Shown here in pieces: positions 18,250 through 26,768 of a stretch of DNA of 45,434 nt. Source of the DNA: SAR86 cluster bacterium AG-422-E19 (GTDB lineage: Bacteria; Pseudomonadota; Gammaproteobacteria; Magnimaribacterales; AG-339-G14); the NCBI GenBank assembly GCA_003213595.1, contig QCMR01000006.1, positions 1 through 45,434 on the forward strand, written 5' to 3'. Both the position numbers and the translations under genes were made by a program. The notes beneath the pieces are model-generated. The model was not told the DNA's origin and did no database searches. It was given only the letters and a program-made list of their open reading frames with translations. Each line of letters begins with the position of its first letter. The first letter of the stretch is position 1.

Positions 18250-19684
18250 TCTCCAAGAGTTTCTCTCTCATAACATTAAGTGATTTGACCCAAGGTTGAG
18301 CCTGCTCTAATTGCCCCGCTAAAGAAAACAATAAATTTTCGTTTCCAAAAGCAGCAGAAAACATAGACCCCACTGGAAGATTATCTTTTGTCCTAAACAA
18401 AGGAACTGACATTGATGGTTGTCCAGACTGATTGAATATTCCTGTAAATGGAGAATAGTTAGTTAGTCTTTCCACATAAGTCTTCATGTCATTAGTGTTC
18501 ATATCTATGGTTCCAATTTTTACCGGAGGTGATGCTAAAACTGGAGACAAAAGTACATCATACTGATCAAACATTTTTTCTAATTCTTGCCCTAATCTAT
18601 GATTAATTTTAATTGCATTTACATAATCGCTAGCAGAAAAATTATTACCATTTTCTGCCATTTGAAGAGTAACGTTTTCAAAATATTCATTAGAAACTTC
18701 TCTGCCAGTTTGATCAGACTGCGATTTAACCGCATAAGATACATTAGAGGAGATAATTGTAATAATAGCTAAAGAAATTTCTTCCGAAGAAAAATTTATT
18801 TTTGTACTTTCAACTGAATGTCCCAATTTTTGGCATAAATCAATTGTTGAGTTCATTACTTCTTCAACATCTTCATCGACTGAAATACTTGAATCTTCTA
18901 AATAACCAATCTTTAGATTTCCTGGCTCGATATTAATTTGCTCTAAAAAGCTTTTTTCTTGATAGGCAGATCTATAAGGAGCTCCCTTTTCCGGCCCTGA
19001 AGTTACATCCAAAAGGGCTGCAGAATCTCTAACGGAAACAGAAACACAATGAAAAATTGATTGCCCTCCCCACCCTTCAAGAGATACTGGACCTAGGGGT
19101 GTTCTGGCTCTTGTTGGTTTAAGTCCAAATAATCCACAACAAGAAGCAGGAATTCTTATAGAGCCTCCTCCATCACTAGCTTGAGCCATAGGAATTATCC
19201 CCGCAGCAACTGCAGATGAAGCTCCCCCGCTAGAACCTCCGGAGGATCTATCTAAATCCCAAGGATTTCTAGTCGGCCCATATAAAACTGGTTCTGTTGT
19301 AACAGTTAAGCCAAGTTCAGGTGAATTAGTTTTACCGAATATGTTTAATCCTGAGTCTAATGTCCTTTTAACCAACTCACTTGTATGGTCTGCAGTAATA
19401 TTTTCTAAAACTCTAGATCCTCCAGAGGTTACTGTTCCTTTTAAATAATTATTAAGATCTTTCAATAAGAATGGAACACCATTAAATATTCCTGAATCGA
19501 TGTTGTTTTTTAAATTTTCTCTTGCCAACTCAAAATGTTTGATTGGAACAGCATTTAATTTAGGGTCTAATTTTTCGGTCAAAGCTATAGCAACTTCTAG
19601 AAGCTCTATTGAAGATATTTGCTTCGTTCTTACCAACTCAGCTAATCCAAGAGCATCATAAGAAAAGTATTCTGAATTATTCAT
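18242..19684 (-). CDS. Amidase signature family hydrolase
   Basis: Amide-bond hydrolase of 480 residues, normal for the amidase signature family. The Ser-cisSer-Lys triad is complete: K75 in PFLLKDL, S151 in the GGSSGG motif, and nucleophile S175 in GGGSIRIPAS, with the standard 24-residue spacing between the serines. It is not in a gatCAB cluster, so it is more likely a catabolic or fatty-amide type amidase than GatA. The ATG overlaps the stop of the dihydroorotase-like gene by one base (TAATG), so both are co-translated. A combined role in hydrolysing cyclic and linear amides is an inference from this pairing. Confidence 0.9.
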   Translation of the reverse strand: MNNSEYFSYDALGLAELVRTKQISSIELLEVAIALTEKLDPKLNAVPIKHFELARENLKNNIDSGIFNGVPFLLKDLNNYLKGTVTSGGSRVLENITADHTSELVKRTLDSGLNIFGKTNSPELGLTVTTEPVLYGPTRNPWDLDRSSGGSSGGASSAVAAGIIPMAQASDGGGSIRIPASCCGLFGLKPTRARTPLGPVSLEGWGGQSIFHCVSVSVRDSAALLDVTSGPEKGAPYRSAYQEKSFLEQINIEPGNLKIGYLEDSSISVDEDVEEVMNSTIDLCQKLGHSVESTKINFSSEEISLAIITIISSNVSYAVKSQSDQTGREVSNEYFENVTLQMAENGNNFSASDYVNAIKINHRLGQELEKMFDQYDVLLSPVLASPPVKIGTIDMNTNDMKTYVERLTNYSPFTGIFNQSGQPSMSVPLFRTKDNLPVGSMFSAAFGNENLLFSLAGQLEQAQPWVKSLNVMREKLLETI

Positions 19685-21021
19685 TATCTATCAAATAATA
19701 TTTGTTCTGCGGAAGAGCTATCTCCGGTGAGCTTTCCATCTACTACAATAGGCTTGCCATTGATGATTGTTCCTAAAACAGCGGAAGAAAATGTATGTCC
19801 GTCAAAGGGAGTCCATCCGCATTTTGTTTTTTCAGTATCATTTGTCACAGGTGTTGTCTTATCAAGGTCAAACATCATTAAGTCAGCCTTATAACCTTCT
19901 CTAACATATCCTCTGTCTTGAATGGAAAACCTGTCAGCTACCTTATGACTCATGTAAGAAATCACTTCTTCAAGAGAATAATATCCTTGCTTATGAAGCT
20001 CAATCATCATATGGAATGAATGCTCAATTAAAGGTATGCCTGCTGGAGCTCTTCCGTAAGGAAGTTTTTTATCATCATAAGAGTGAGGGGCATGATCAGT
20101 AGCTACATAATCTATAAAACCATCCTTAAGAGCTTTTCTAAGGGCATTTCTGTCAGATACTTTTTTTATAGCAGGATTACAGACTATAAAATTACCTAAT
20201 TTTTCATAATCACTTTCATCAAACCATAAATGATGCACACAAACTTCACAGGTTATTTTTTTATTTTTTAAATCAATATTTTCAAAAAGCTTAATTTCTT
20301 TTTCAGTAGTTAAATGAAGTACGTGCAAATCTGATGAATATTTTTTAGCTAAATCAATAACTTTAGATGATGATTTGTAACAACATAAATCGTCTCGAAT
20401 GATAGGATGAAAACTTGCATCTAAAGTCTGATTTTGTGAATTAACTTTATCTGAATTATTTTTTATAGTTTCATTGTCTTCGCAATGAGTCACTATCGTT
20501 ACTGGACAAAATTGAAAGATTTGCTCTAAAGCAAAATCATCTTCTACTAATAATGTTCCAGTGGAAGTTCCCATGAAAACTTTTAACCCACAAGTTTCTT
20601 TTGGGTTTAATTTTTTTATTTCCTCTAAATTTGTTTCTGTAGCTCCAAAATAATAAGAATAGTTAGTCCAAGATTTATTTGCTCCAAGTAAATTTCTTTC
20701 TCTTAGTAAATCAATAGTAGTTGTATTGGGATCGACATTTGGCATATCAAAGGTAGAAGTAACACCTGAAAAGACGGCTGCCAATGATTCTGAACGTATG
20801 TCCCCTTTTTCAGTTAATCCTGGATCTCTAAAGTGGACTTGATCATCAATTATTCCGGGCGATACGTATTTTCCTTCAAGATCTATAGTTTTATTAGATT
20901 GAGAAGAAATTTGAGGAGCTATCTTTTCTATCCTATCGCCCCTAATTCCAATATCAACTGGATCTATGGAATCTTCGTTTACCAAATTGCAATTTTTTAA
21001 AATTAAAGAAAAGTTACTCAT
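19684..21021 (-). CDS. Dihydroorotase-like amidohydrolase (class I type)
   Basis: Metal-dependent cyclic amidase of 445 residues. Dihydroorotase interconverts carbamoyl-aspartate and dihydroorotate in pyrimidine synthesis. The metal site reads DDQVHFRDPG (Q61, H63), a carboxylatable lysine in CGLKVFMG (K147), H179 in THCEDNE, a histidine in LHVLHLTTE and the catalytic Asp in DYVATDHAPH. The first His of the usual HxH is glutamine, a variant I recall from some dihydroorotases, so it is not proof of inactivity. No other pyrimidine genes are nearby; it sits between an Smr protein and an amidase, so hydantoinase or allantoinase activity cannot be excluded. Confidence 0.85.
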   Translation of the reverse strand: MSNFSLILKNCNLVNEDSIDPVDIGIRGDRIEKIAPQISSQSNKTIDLEGKYVSPGIIDDQVHFRDPGLTEKGDIRSESLAAVFSGVTSTFDMPNVDPNTTTIDLLRERNLLGANKSWTNYSYYFGATETNLEEIKKLNPKETCGLKVFMGTSTGTLLVEDDFALEQIFQFCPVTIVTHCEDNETIKNNSDKVNSQNQTLDASFHPIIRDDLCCYKSSSKVIDLAKKYSSDLHVLHLTTEKEIKLFENIDLKNKKITCEVCVHHLWFDESDYEKLGNFIVCNPAIKKVSDRNALRKALKDGFIDYVATDHAPHSYDDKKLPYGRAPAGIPLIEHSFHMMIELHKQGYYSLEEVISYMSHKVADRFSIQDRGYVREGYKADLMMFDLDKTTPVTNDTEKTKCGWTPFDGHTFSSAVLGTIINGKPIVVDGKLTGDSSSAEQILFDR

Positions 21022-21023
21022 AT

Positions 21024-21248
21024 TTATACTGACCTCACCATAATGATTCCATAATTATTGCCTGAACCCGTTTCAAAACTAGATTTGATTTTGACTAAAA
21101 CTTCTTCAACTAAAGATATCATTTTTTGACTATTTCCACAGATAATTAATATTGGACAGTCTTCTTGATTTAAATAAAGATAATTTTCTACTTCAATTTT
21201 GACATCTGCATGTTTGATTCCATGCAAATCAAGCGTATTAAACTTCAT
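21024..21248 (-). CDS. Small Smr-domain protein
   Basis: A 74-residue protein that is little more than one Smr domain, the fold found at the C-terminus of MutS2 and in stand-alone Smr nucleases. The start MKFNTLDLHGIKHADV carries the LDLHG motif, and ILIICGNSQKM matches the position of the second conserved motif, usually HGxGxG; here the His is Cys and the last Gly is missing. The ATG at 21248 overlaps the methyltransferase stop by 11 nt, and the dihydroorotase-like start follows after 2 nt. The degenerate second motif may mean that nuclease activity is reduced and nucleic-acid binding remains. Family call is moderate because of the short length. Confidence 0.7.
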   Translation of the reverse strand: MKFNTLDLHGIKHADVKIEVENYLYLNQEDCPILIICGNSQKMISLVEEVLVKIKSSFETGSGNNYGIIMVRSV

Positions 21249-22002
21249 TTTTAAAAATAGAGATTTCCACGCCATCGGGATGCGATTTTGAGTATTCTCT
21301 TTTGGCAGGAATAAATTTGCTTATGTAGTTTGGAGATGATCTTACATAATCTAAGTAATCTTCTAGATTAAAAAGGATTACATTATCTGCAAAAATCCAT
21401 GCATTACTTTTGATCAAATCATTTTCTTCTAAGGTCCTCAAATCCTTGAGATATAAATCTTTCCAATGATCTATAAAAATAAAATCATATTTTTCTTTTA
21501 GACTTGGAATTACTTCGGTTGATTTACCGATAATCAATTTATGTTTATTTGATAATCCAGCAATTTTAATGTTTTCAGATGCAATTTCTGCGAATTTTTT
21601 ATTTGATTCGATTGAAGTGAGTTTGGAATTATCATTTAAATTTTTAAGAATTCTAATTGTTGAGTACCCTAAATATACTCCTAATTCGAGTATGTTATTG
21701 GCCTGTGATTCTTTTATTGCGTTTTCTAATAAAAGGCCCTTTTCATCACCAATATTCATTAGAAATGTTTTTTTATAAGCATAATTATCAATTATGTTAA
21801 GAACGGAATTTGGATTATTAGGCTCCGCTTTTAACCTTACATTTATTAAAACTTCTTCTTCTTTTGGTTTTTTTAACTTTAATTTTGTAGATATGGATTC
21901 AAGCAATTCTTGAGCAATTAAGCTTAGTACTCCCAAAAAACTTCTTCTATTAATCCTAAGAGGCATAGAACTTTTTTTTCTTTCCGATTGATTGTTTTTC
22001 AT
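21238..22002 (-). CDS. Catechol O-methyltransferase-like enzyme
   Basis: SAM-dependent O-methyltransferase that resembles animal COMT over its full length. Matching landmarks are the EPNNPNSVLNIIDNY entry region, MNIGDEKG, the SAM loop LELGVYLGYST (about 106-115), IESN for ribose binding (131-134), FIDHWKDLYL with metal Asp D178 and catalytic Lys K181, ADNV with D206 and N207, and a late PDGVEISIFK. These equal D141, K144, D169 and N170 of mammalian COMT, so Mg2+ and catechol methylation chemistry is expected. The N-terminus has an NRRSFLG motif (R19-R20) before a short hydrophobic stretch, like a weak Tat signal or membrane anchor. First gene of the Smr/dihydroorotase/amidase operon. Confidence 0.85.
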   Translation of the reverse strand: MKNNQSERKKSSMPLRINRRSFLGVLSLIAQELLESISTKLKLKKPKEEEVLINVRLKAEPNNPNSVLNIIDNYAYKKTFLMNIGDEKGLLLENAIKESQANNILELGVYLGYSTIRILKNLNDNSKLTSIESNKKFAEIASENIKIAGLSNKHKLIIGKSTEVIPSLKEKYDFIFIDHWKDLYLKDLRTLEENDLIKSNAWIFADNVILFNLEDYLDYVRSSPNYISKFIPAKREYSKSHPDGVEISIFKNEV

Positions 22003-22028
22003 TAACCTAAGATAATTTATTTCCGATT

Positions 22029-24506
22029 ATGATTTTAAACAAAATATTATTTAGGATAGCTCTTATTGGATTTCTTTCAATATCTATTTTTACCGAAGAA
22101 GATAGTAAAAAAGAAGAAAAAGACGATGGACTTGAAGCTTTTCTAAAAGACTTAACGTACTTTGAAGGGCTTATAGATGTTTATAGAAATGATGATAATG
22201 GAAAGGTTTATTTTTTAATAAAAAAAGATCAATTAGAAAAAGAATTTATTTATTTTGCTCACATTTTAGATGGAATTGTAGAAGCAGGAACCTGGAGAGG
22301 AAATTATTTAGATAATGGAATTATTAAATTTATAAAGTATTTTGATCAGATCAGAATTGATCGAGTAAATACCGCATATGTATTTGATGAAACAAATCCT
22401 TTGTCAAAATCAAAAAATGCAAATATATCTAATTCCTTAATCGATTCACTAAAAATTCAAAAAACGTCTGAAACAGAAGATAAATTTTTGATAGAAGTGA
22501 CATCGTTGTTACTAAGTGAGAATTTATCCAAAATAACTGTTGCTCCATACAAAGAAGATCCCAAAGAAAGTTTTAAAATTGGTTCAATATCTAAGAATAA
22601 ATCCAGTATTAATGCAGTATTAAATTATCCTGAAAATACTGACTTTGAAATTAATTTTGTATTTTCAAATGCTTCTAACAAGCCTATTGAAAATCAAGAT
22701 TCCAGAAATAATTCAATATCCCTCAGATATAGCTTTATTAATTATCCTGAAAATAATTTTGAACCCCGAATAGAAGATCAAAGAATTGGTTTCTTTTCTG
22801 AAAGAAAAACTAACTTATCTTCAACCGATATTACGCCTTATGAAGATTTAATAAATAAATGGCATCTTGAAAAAAAAGATAAAGATAATGAAAAATCCGT
22901 CCCAACTAAGCCTATTACCTTCTGGATAGAAAATACCACCCCTTATGAGCTCAGACCACTAATAAAAAATGCAGTTTTAGCTTGGAATATTGCCTTTGAA
23001 GAAGCAGGCTTCATTGATGCAATAGAAGTAAAAATTCAACCCGATGATGCAGATTGGTCCGCAGGTGATATCAGGTATAACGTTCTTAGATGGACTTCAT
23101 CTCCTAACCCTCCTTTTGGTGGATATGGTCCGAGTTTTACGAACCCTAGAACTGGAGAAATTCTAGGAGCAGATATTATGCTTGAATGGATATATCTAAC
23201 AAATAGAGTGAGATATTCTGAAATTTTTGAAAATCAGGAAATTCGTGAAAATGATTTCTGTCATAACTCTTTGATAAAACAAGAAAATAGAATATTTGGA
23301 AAATTAGCCACTGAAGCTTTAAATTTAAATGAAAATGAAATAACTAGATTATATGAGGAGGACTTGTACCAGCTAATATTGCATGAAGTTGGTCATACCT
23401 TGGGTTTAAATCATAATTTTGCTGCTTCCACACTTCATAATAATTCTGATGTGCATAATCCTGAAATTACTTACAAGGAAGGTTTAAGCTCTTCTGTGAT
23501 GGACTACCATGCTCTAAATATAGCCCCTTTAGGTGTTGAGCAAGGGCAATATGCAGATGTAAAACCAGGTAAATACGATACCTTAGCTATTAAATACGGA
23601 TATACTCCGAAACTTTCAAAAAAAGATTTAAACAATATGCTTGAGAAATATTCTTCTGATGAATATTTATTTGGAAACGATGGAGATGATATGAGATCTC
23701 CTGGAAAAGGTATTGACCCAAGAATTAATACAGGAGACATGACAAATGATCCTGTTGAATATGCTAAAGGTAGAATTATTTTGTCGCAAAATTTAATACC
23801 AACTCTTTATGAAACTTTAAAATTAAAATCAGATAGTTGGGAAAGTATTTATCAAGGTTATAGGATTTTATTAAGACAAATTCACACATCTGCAGAAATA
23901 ATTTCACGTCAAATAGGAGGAGTTTATGTAAACAGAGGTTTTATGTCAGATAAAGACCAGAATCCCTATGAAGTTGTACCATATGAAACTCAGAAAGAAT
24001 CATTAGAAATTCTTTCAGAATTTTATTTTGATAGCGATAAATTTTTCCTACCTATGGATGTTGTGAGTAAGATGCAAAGAGAAAGAAGGAGTTTTGATTT
24101 TTTTGGTAAAACTGAAGATCCAAAAATACATAATATGATCCTTAAAGGACAAAAAAAGGTATTAAAGCACTTTACAAATTCTAGAGTCCTAAAAAGGCTC
24201 ACTGATTCTTCATTGTATGGAAACAAATTTCTACCAAGTGAATTATTTAGAGAATTAACATCATCAATTTTTAATGAAAGAAAATCTCGAAAATTAAATG
24301 GTATAGACCAAAATCTTCAAAACTATTATTTAAAGAGATTGATAATTATTTTTAAGAGTGGGAGTTTTGATTCTCCTTCGATATCTGCAAGCTTGGCATC
24401 TATGGAGAGAATAAAAGCATACACTTTTTCACCTTCTTATGATGAAGCTACAGAAAATCATAAGAACCTATTAAGGTGGAAAATAGAAAATTTACTTAAA
24501 AATTAG
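22029..24506 (+). CDS. Zinc-dependent metzincin protease with DUF5117-type architecture
   Basis: Secreted metalloprotease of 825 residues. A signal peptide covers roughly residues 1-21. The middle region (about 35-290) matches the pattern of DUF5117/DUF5118 proteins, with the YFEGLIDVYRN segment and mixed beta sequence. The catalytic motif HEVGHTLGLNH lies at residues 452-462 (HExxHxxGxxH), followed by the Met-turn SSVMDY about 40 residues later, which defines a metzincin. A C-terminal helical region of about 250 residues ends with RWKIENLLKN. It faces the COMT-like gene divergently (26 nt) and overlaps purU by a few bases at the 3' end. Likely periplasmic or exported protein degradation; substrate unknown. 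Confidence 0.9.
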   Translation: MILNKILFRIALIGFLSISIFTEEDSKKEEKDDGLEAFLKDLTYFEGLIDVYRNDDNGKVYFLIKKDQLEKEFIYFAHILDGIVEAGTWRGNYLDNGIIKFIKYFDQIRIDRVNTAYVFDETNPLSKSKNANISNSLIDSLKIQKTSETEDKFLIEVTSLLLSENLSKITVAPYKEDPKESFKIGSISKNKSSINAVLNYPENTDFEINFVFSNASNKPIENQDSRNNSISLRYSFINYPENNFEPRIEDQRIGFFSERKTNLSSTDITPYEDLINKWHLEKKDKDNEKSVPTKPITFWIENTTPYELRPLIKNAVLAWNIAFEEAGFIDAIEVKIQPDDADWSAGDIRYNVLRWTSSPNPPFGGYGPSFTNPRTGEILGADIMLEWIYLTNRVRYSEIFENQEIRENDFCHNSLIKQENRIFGKLATEALNLNENEITRLYEEDLYQLILHEVGHTLGLNHNFAASTLHNNSDVHNPEITYKEGLSSSVMDYHALNIAPLGVEQGQYADVKPGKYDTLAIKYGYTPKLSKKDLNNMLEKYSSDEYLFGNDGDDMRSPGKGIDPRINTGDMTNDPVEYAKGRIILSQNLIPTLYETLKLKSDSWESIYQGYRILLRQIHTSAEIISRQIGGVYVNRGFMSDKDQNPYEVVPYETQKESLEILSEFYFDSDKFFLPMDVVSKMQRERRSFDFFGKTEDPKIHNMILKGQKKVLKHFTNSRVLKRLTDSSLYGNKFLPSELFRELTSSIFNERKSRKLNGIDQNLQNYYLKRLIIIFKSGSFDSPSISASLASMERIKAYTFSPSYDEATENHKNLLRWKIENLLKN

Positions 24507-25357
24507 CTGAAGATTACAGTTTTTGACTTATTGATAAATATTCTTCTTTCTATGTGATACTTCACAGCTCTAGCTAGAGTAATGGATTCAAGGTCTCTGC
24601 CAATCAATTCAAGATCCTTTGGAGTTTTAGCGTGGTCTACCCTTTCTACACTTTGATCAATTATTGGCCCTTCATCTAGATCGGACGATACATAATGAGC
24701 TGTTGCCCCTAAAATCTTAACTCCTTTTTCATATGCTTGATGATATGGTTTTGCACCTTTGAAACTTGGTAGAAATGAATGATGAATGTTAATTATCTTT
24801 CCGTAAAAGTCTTTACACATTTTGTCAGATAAGATTTGCATGTATCTTGCGAGAATCATTAAATCAATATCAAGATCCTTAATAATTTTTCTTGTTTCTT
24901 GTTCTGACTTATTTTTATTATTTTTATTAACTGGAATATAAAAGAAAGGAATGTCGTGCCAATTTGCTATTTTTTCATGATCTTTATGATTGGAAATAAT
25001 ACAAGAAACATTCATTGGCAAAATACCCGAGTCAACTCTGTACATTAAATCCTGAAGACAATGACCATACTTGGAAACAAAAATTGCTGTATTTGGCCTG
25101 TATTCAGCTTCTTTTATAGACCAATTCATTTTTAAGCTTTTACACTCTGATTCAAAGAAGCTTGAAAATTGTTTCACATCAAGAGATTTTTTTGAATAGA
25201 CTAATTTTGCCCTCATAAAAAAAACCTTATTTTCTGGATCTCCATAATGAGCAGAATCCAAAATAAAAAGATTGGCTTTGTTTAGTGTAGAAGAAACTTT
25301 TGCGACAATTCCATATTTATCAGGACATTGAACTCTTAGAATATATTTATTATTCAT
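24503..25357 (-). CDS. purU: Formyltetrahydrofolate deformylase
   Basis: Hydrolyses 10-formyl-tetrahydrofolate to formate and tetrahydrofolate, balancing the one-carbon pool and feeding formate to purine synthesis. The 284-residue protein has an N-terminal ACT domain (about residues 5-80, beginning LRVQCPDKYGIVAKVS) and a C-terminal formyltransferase-fold domain with INIHHSFLPSFKGAKPYHQA and the catalytic region ATAHYVSSDLDEGPIIDQ (His and Asp present). The length matches E. coli PurU (280). It begins one base after the TPR/barrel gene's stop, on the same strand, and converges on the metalloprotease gene with overlapping stops. Confidence 0.96.
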   Translation of the reverse strand: MNNKYILRVQCPDKYGIVAKVSSTLNKANLFILDSAHYGDPENKVFFMRAKLVYSKKSLDVKQFSSFFESECKSLKMNWSIKEAEYRPNTAIFVSKYGHCLQDLMYRVDSGILPMNVSCIISNHKDHEKIANWHDIPFFYIPVNKNNKNKSEQETRKIIKDLDIDLMILARYMQILSDKMCKDFYGKIINIHHSFLPSFKGAKPYHQAYEKGVKILGATAHYVSSDLDEGPIIDQSVERVDHAKTPKDLELIGRDLESITLARAVKYHIERRIFINKSKTVIFS

Positions 25358-25358
25358 T

Positions 25359-26699
25359 CTATTCCGTGCATAAATAATTAAATTTAACAGCTATACCTTC
25401 ATTAGAACGGGCATATAGTCCAATAGTACTTTTGTTACTTGAAAAAGTAATTCCCAAATCTGCATTCCAACACAAATCGATTATTTTAGTTAAGCCAAAT
25501 CTTATATTTAAAGACTTATCAGATCTCAATCCTAAAAAAGGATCTTTCTCTTCGTAATCTTTGTAAGAATATGCGACGTTTGTAGAAGCGAAAGTTGTTG
25601 AGTTTAGAGCCTTTCTAGTGCTCAAGTCGAAAGATCTTTTAATATAAGTTTCAATTGGTGACGTTGCATAAAAATGTTCATAATTTGTTTTGTAACTTAA
25701 GAAAACTCCGCTTTTGGGAAAAACCATACTTCTGTTTAGGCCCACTCCAATGAAGTCTCCTGTTTTATTTTGTGAACCTAGAAAATCTCTTTCATCAAGG
25801 TATACATTTAAGCCAAAAGAACCAGAATCCCGCAAAGTTGCTTTCCAATCTACTTCAGCGCGATGAGATCTAAGAAGTTCAGAACCCTGCAAAAAAACTT
25901 TAAATGCGGTTAAGGACGGAGTGAAGGATTGATTTGTTAAACCAAGTTTTTCGTCATCAAGCATATTAAATTTTCTATTAAAAGAAAATACACCTGTTGA
26001 TGAGTCAAAATTGGAAAAATCTCTATAGACTTGCCTAGATAGAGAAATAACATAATTAAGTGTATCTCCTCTTGGATGTCTCAAATCTTGTGTTATTTGA
26101 GAAGAGAAAGCTGCAGTATAATATTGATCTGATTTAGGCTTGTTAGAAATCTGTAAATCTATTGCCCCTAAATCTCCCACAACAGTAACTACATCGGTAT
26201 CAAGACCAGCATTAGCATTCCCAGAAATACCCATGCCAATGGAAATTACTGATTGAGTTTTAAATAACTTTGTTTCATTCTCTATTTGATCTAGAAATAC
26301 AGCTACTTTTTCTTTAACTTCTTTCGGAGGATCATAATTTTCAACGTCGTCTAAATAACGCTTAGCTGATGCGAAAGCTCCTAACCTAAAATATAAAACA
26401 CCAAGTTCTAATTTAATTCTTGGTAAATCTGGTTTGTAGATTAACATTTGTTCAAAAACTCCAATTGCAGCCTCTAAATCACCTACCAAAATAGACAAAT
26501 TTGCATAATTAAATAAATTTTCAAGGTTAGTAGGATCATCTATTATTGAATCAAATACTTTTTGTCTTTCTATTTGTGTTGCTCTTAATTCTTCGGGGTC
26601 GCTTATTGATGGTGGAACATTTTGCGCTGAAAGATTTATACTTAGGCAAAAGCATAGAAAAAATATAATTCTACTTGTTATAAATTCTGAAATTTTCAT
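25359..26699 (-). CDS. TPR-containing outer-membrane beta-barrel protein
   Basis: A 446-residue protein of two parts. After a signal peptide (about 1-25, ending Ser-Ala-Gln) come TPR-like helices at roughly 45-150, such as NLSILVGDLEAAIGVFEQML and LGVLYFRLGAFASAKRYLD. From about 165 on the sequence changes to amphipathic beta strands rich in Ser, Asn and aromatics, characteristic of a 12- to 14-strand outer-membrane barrel. This domain order is like surface lipoprotein assembly modifier (Slam) proteins, but I cannot establish that relationship by eye. It diverges from the CHASE2 cyclase gene; TPR proteins often adjoin such cyclases. An AAGGA ribosome site precedes the ATG. Confidence 0.7.
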   Translation of the reverse strand: MKISEFITSRIIFFLCFCLSINLSAQNVPPSISDPEELRATQIERQKVFDSIIDDPTNLENLFNYANLSILVGDLEAAIGVFEQMLIYKPDLPRIKLELGVLYFRLGAFASAKRYLDDVENYDPPKEVKEKVAVFLDQIENETKLFKTQSVISIGMGISGNANAGLDTDVVTVVGDLGAIDLQISNKPKSDQYYTAAFSSQITQDLRHPRGDTLNYVISLSRQVYRDFSNFDSSTGVFSFNRKFNMLDDEKLGLTNQSFTPSLTAFKVFLQGSELLRSHRAEVDWKATLRDSGSFGLNVYLDERDFLGSQNKTGDFIGVGLNRSMVFPKSGVFLSYKTNYEHFYATSPIETYIKRSFDLSTRKALNSTTFASTNVAYSYKDYEEKDPFLGLRSDKSLNIRFGLTKIIDLCWNADLGITFSSNKSTIGLYARSNEGIAVKFNYLCTE

Positions 26700-26720
26700 T
26701 AAAGGGTCCTTTCGAAACGA

Positions 26721-26726
26721 ATTATA
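26721..26726 (-). promoter_or_regulatory. -10 box for the TPR/barrel gene
   Basis: Minus-strand TATAAT, 21 nt before the ATG at 26699, in the 69-nt divergent region shared with the cyclase gene. No clear -35 is seen at 16-18 nt. A ribosome site (AAGGA) lies between it and the start codon. Confidence 0.4.
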
Positions 26727-26768
26727 TTAAAAATAAAGCTAATATTGGGTAATATTTTTTAAGATAAT

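Noticed and set aside
19684-21021. Loss of function of the dihydroorotase-like enzyme because the first metal His is Gln
   Set aside because: The other metal ligands and catalytic Asp are intact and I recall the DDQVHFR form from other dihydroorotases, so it is a variant and not evidence of decay.
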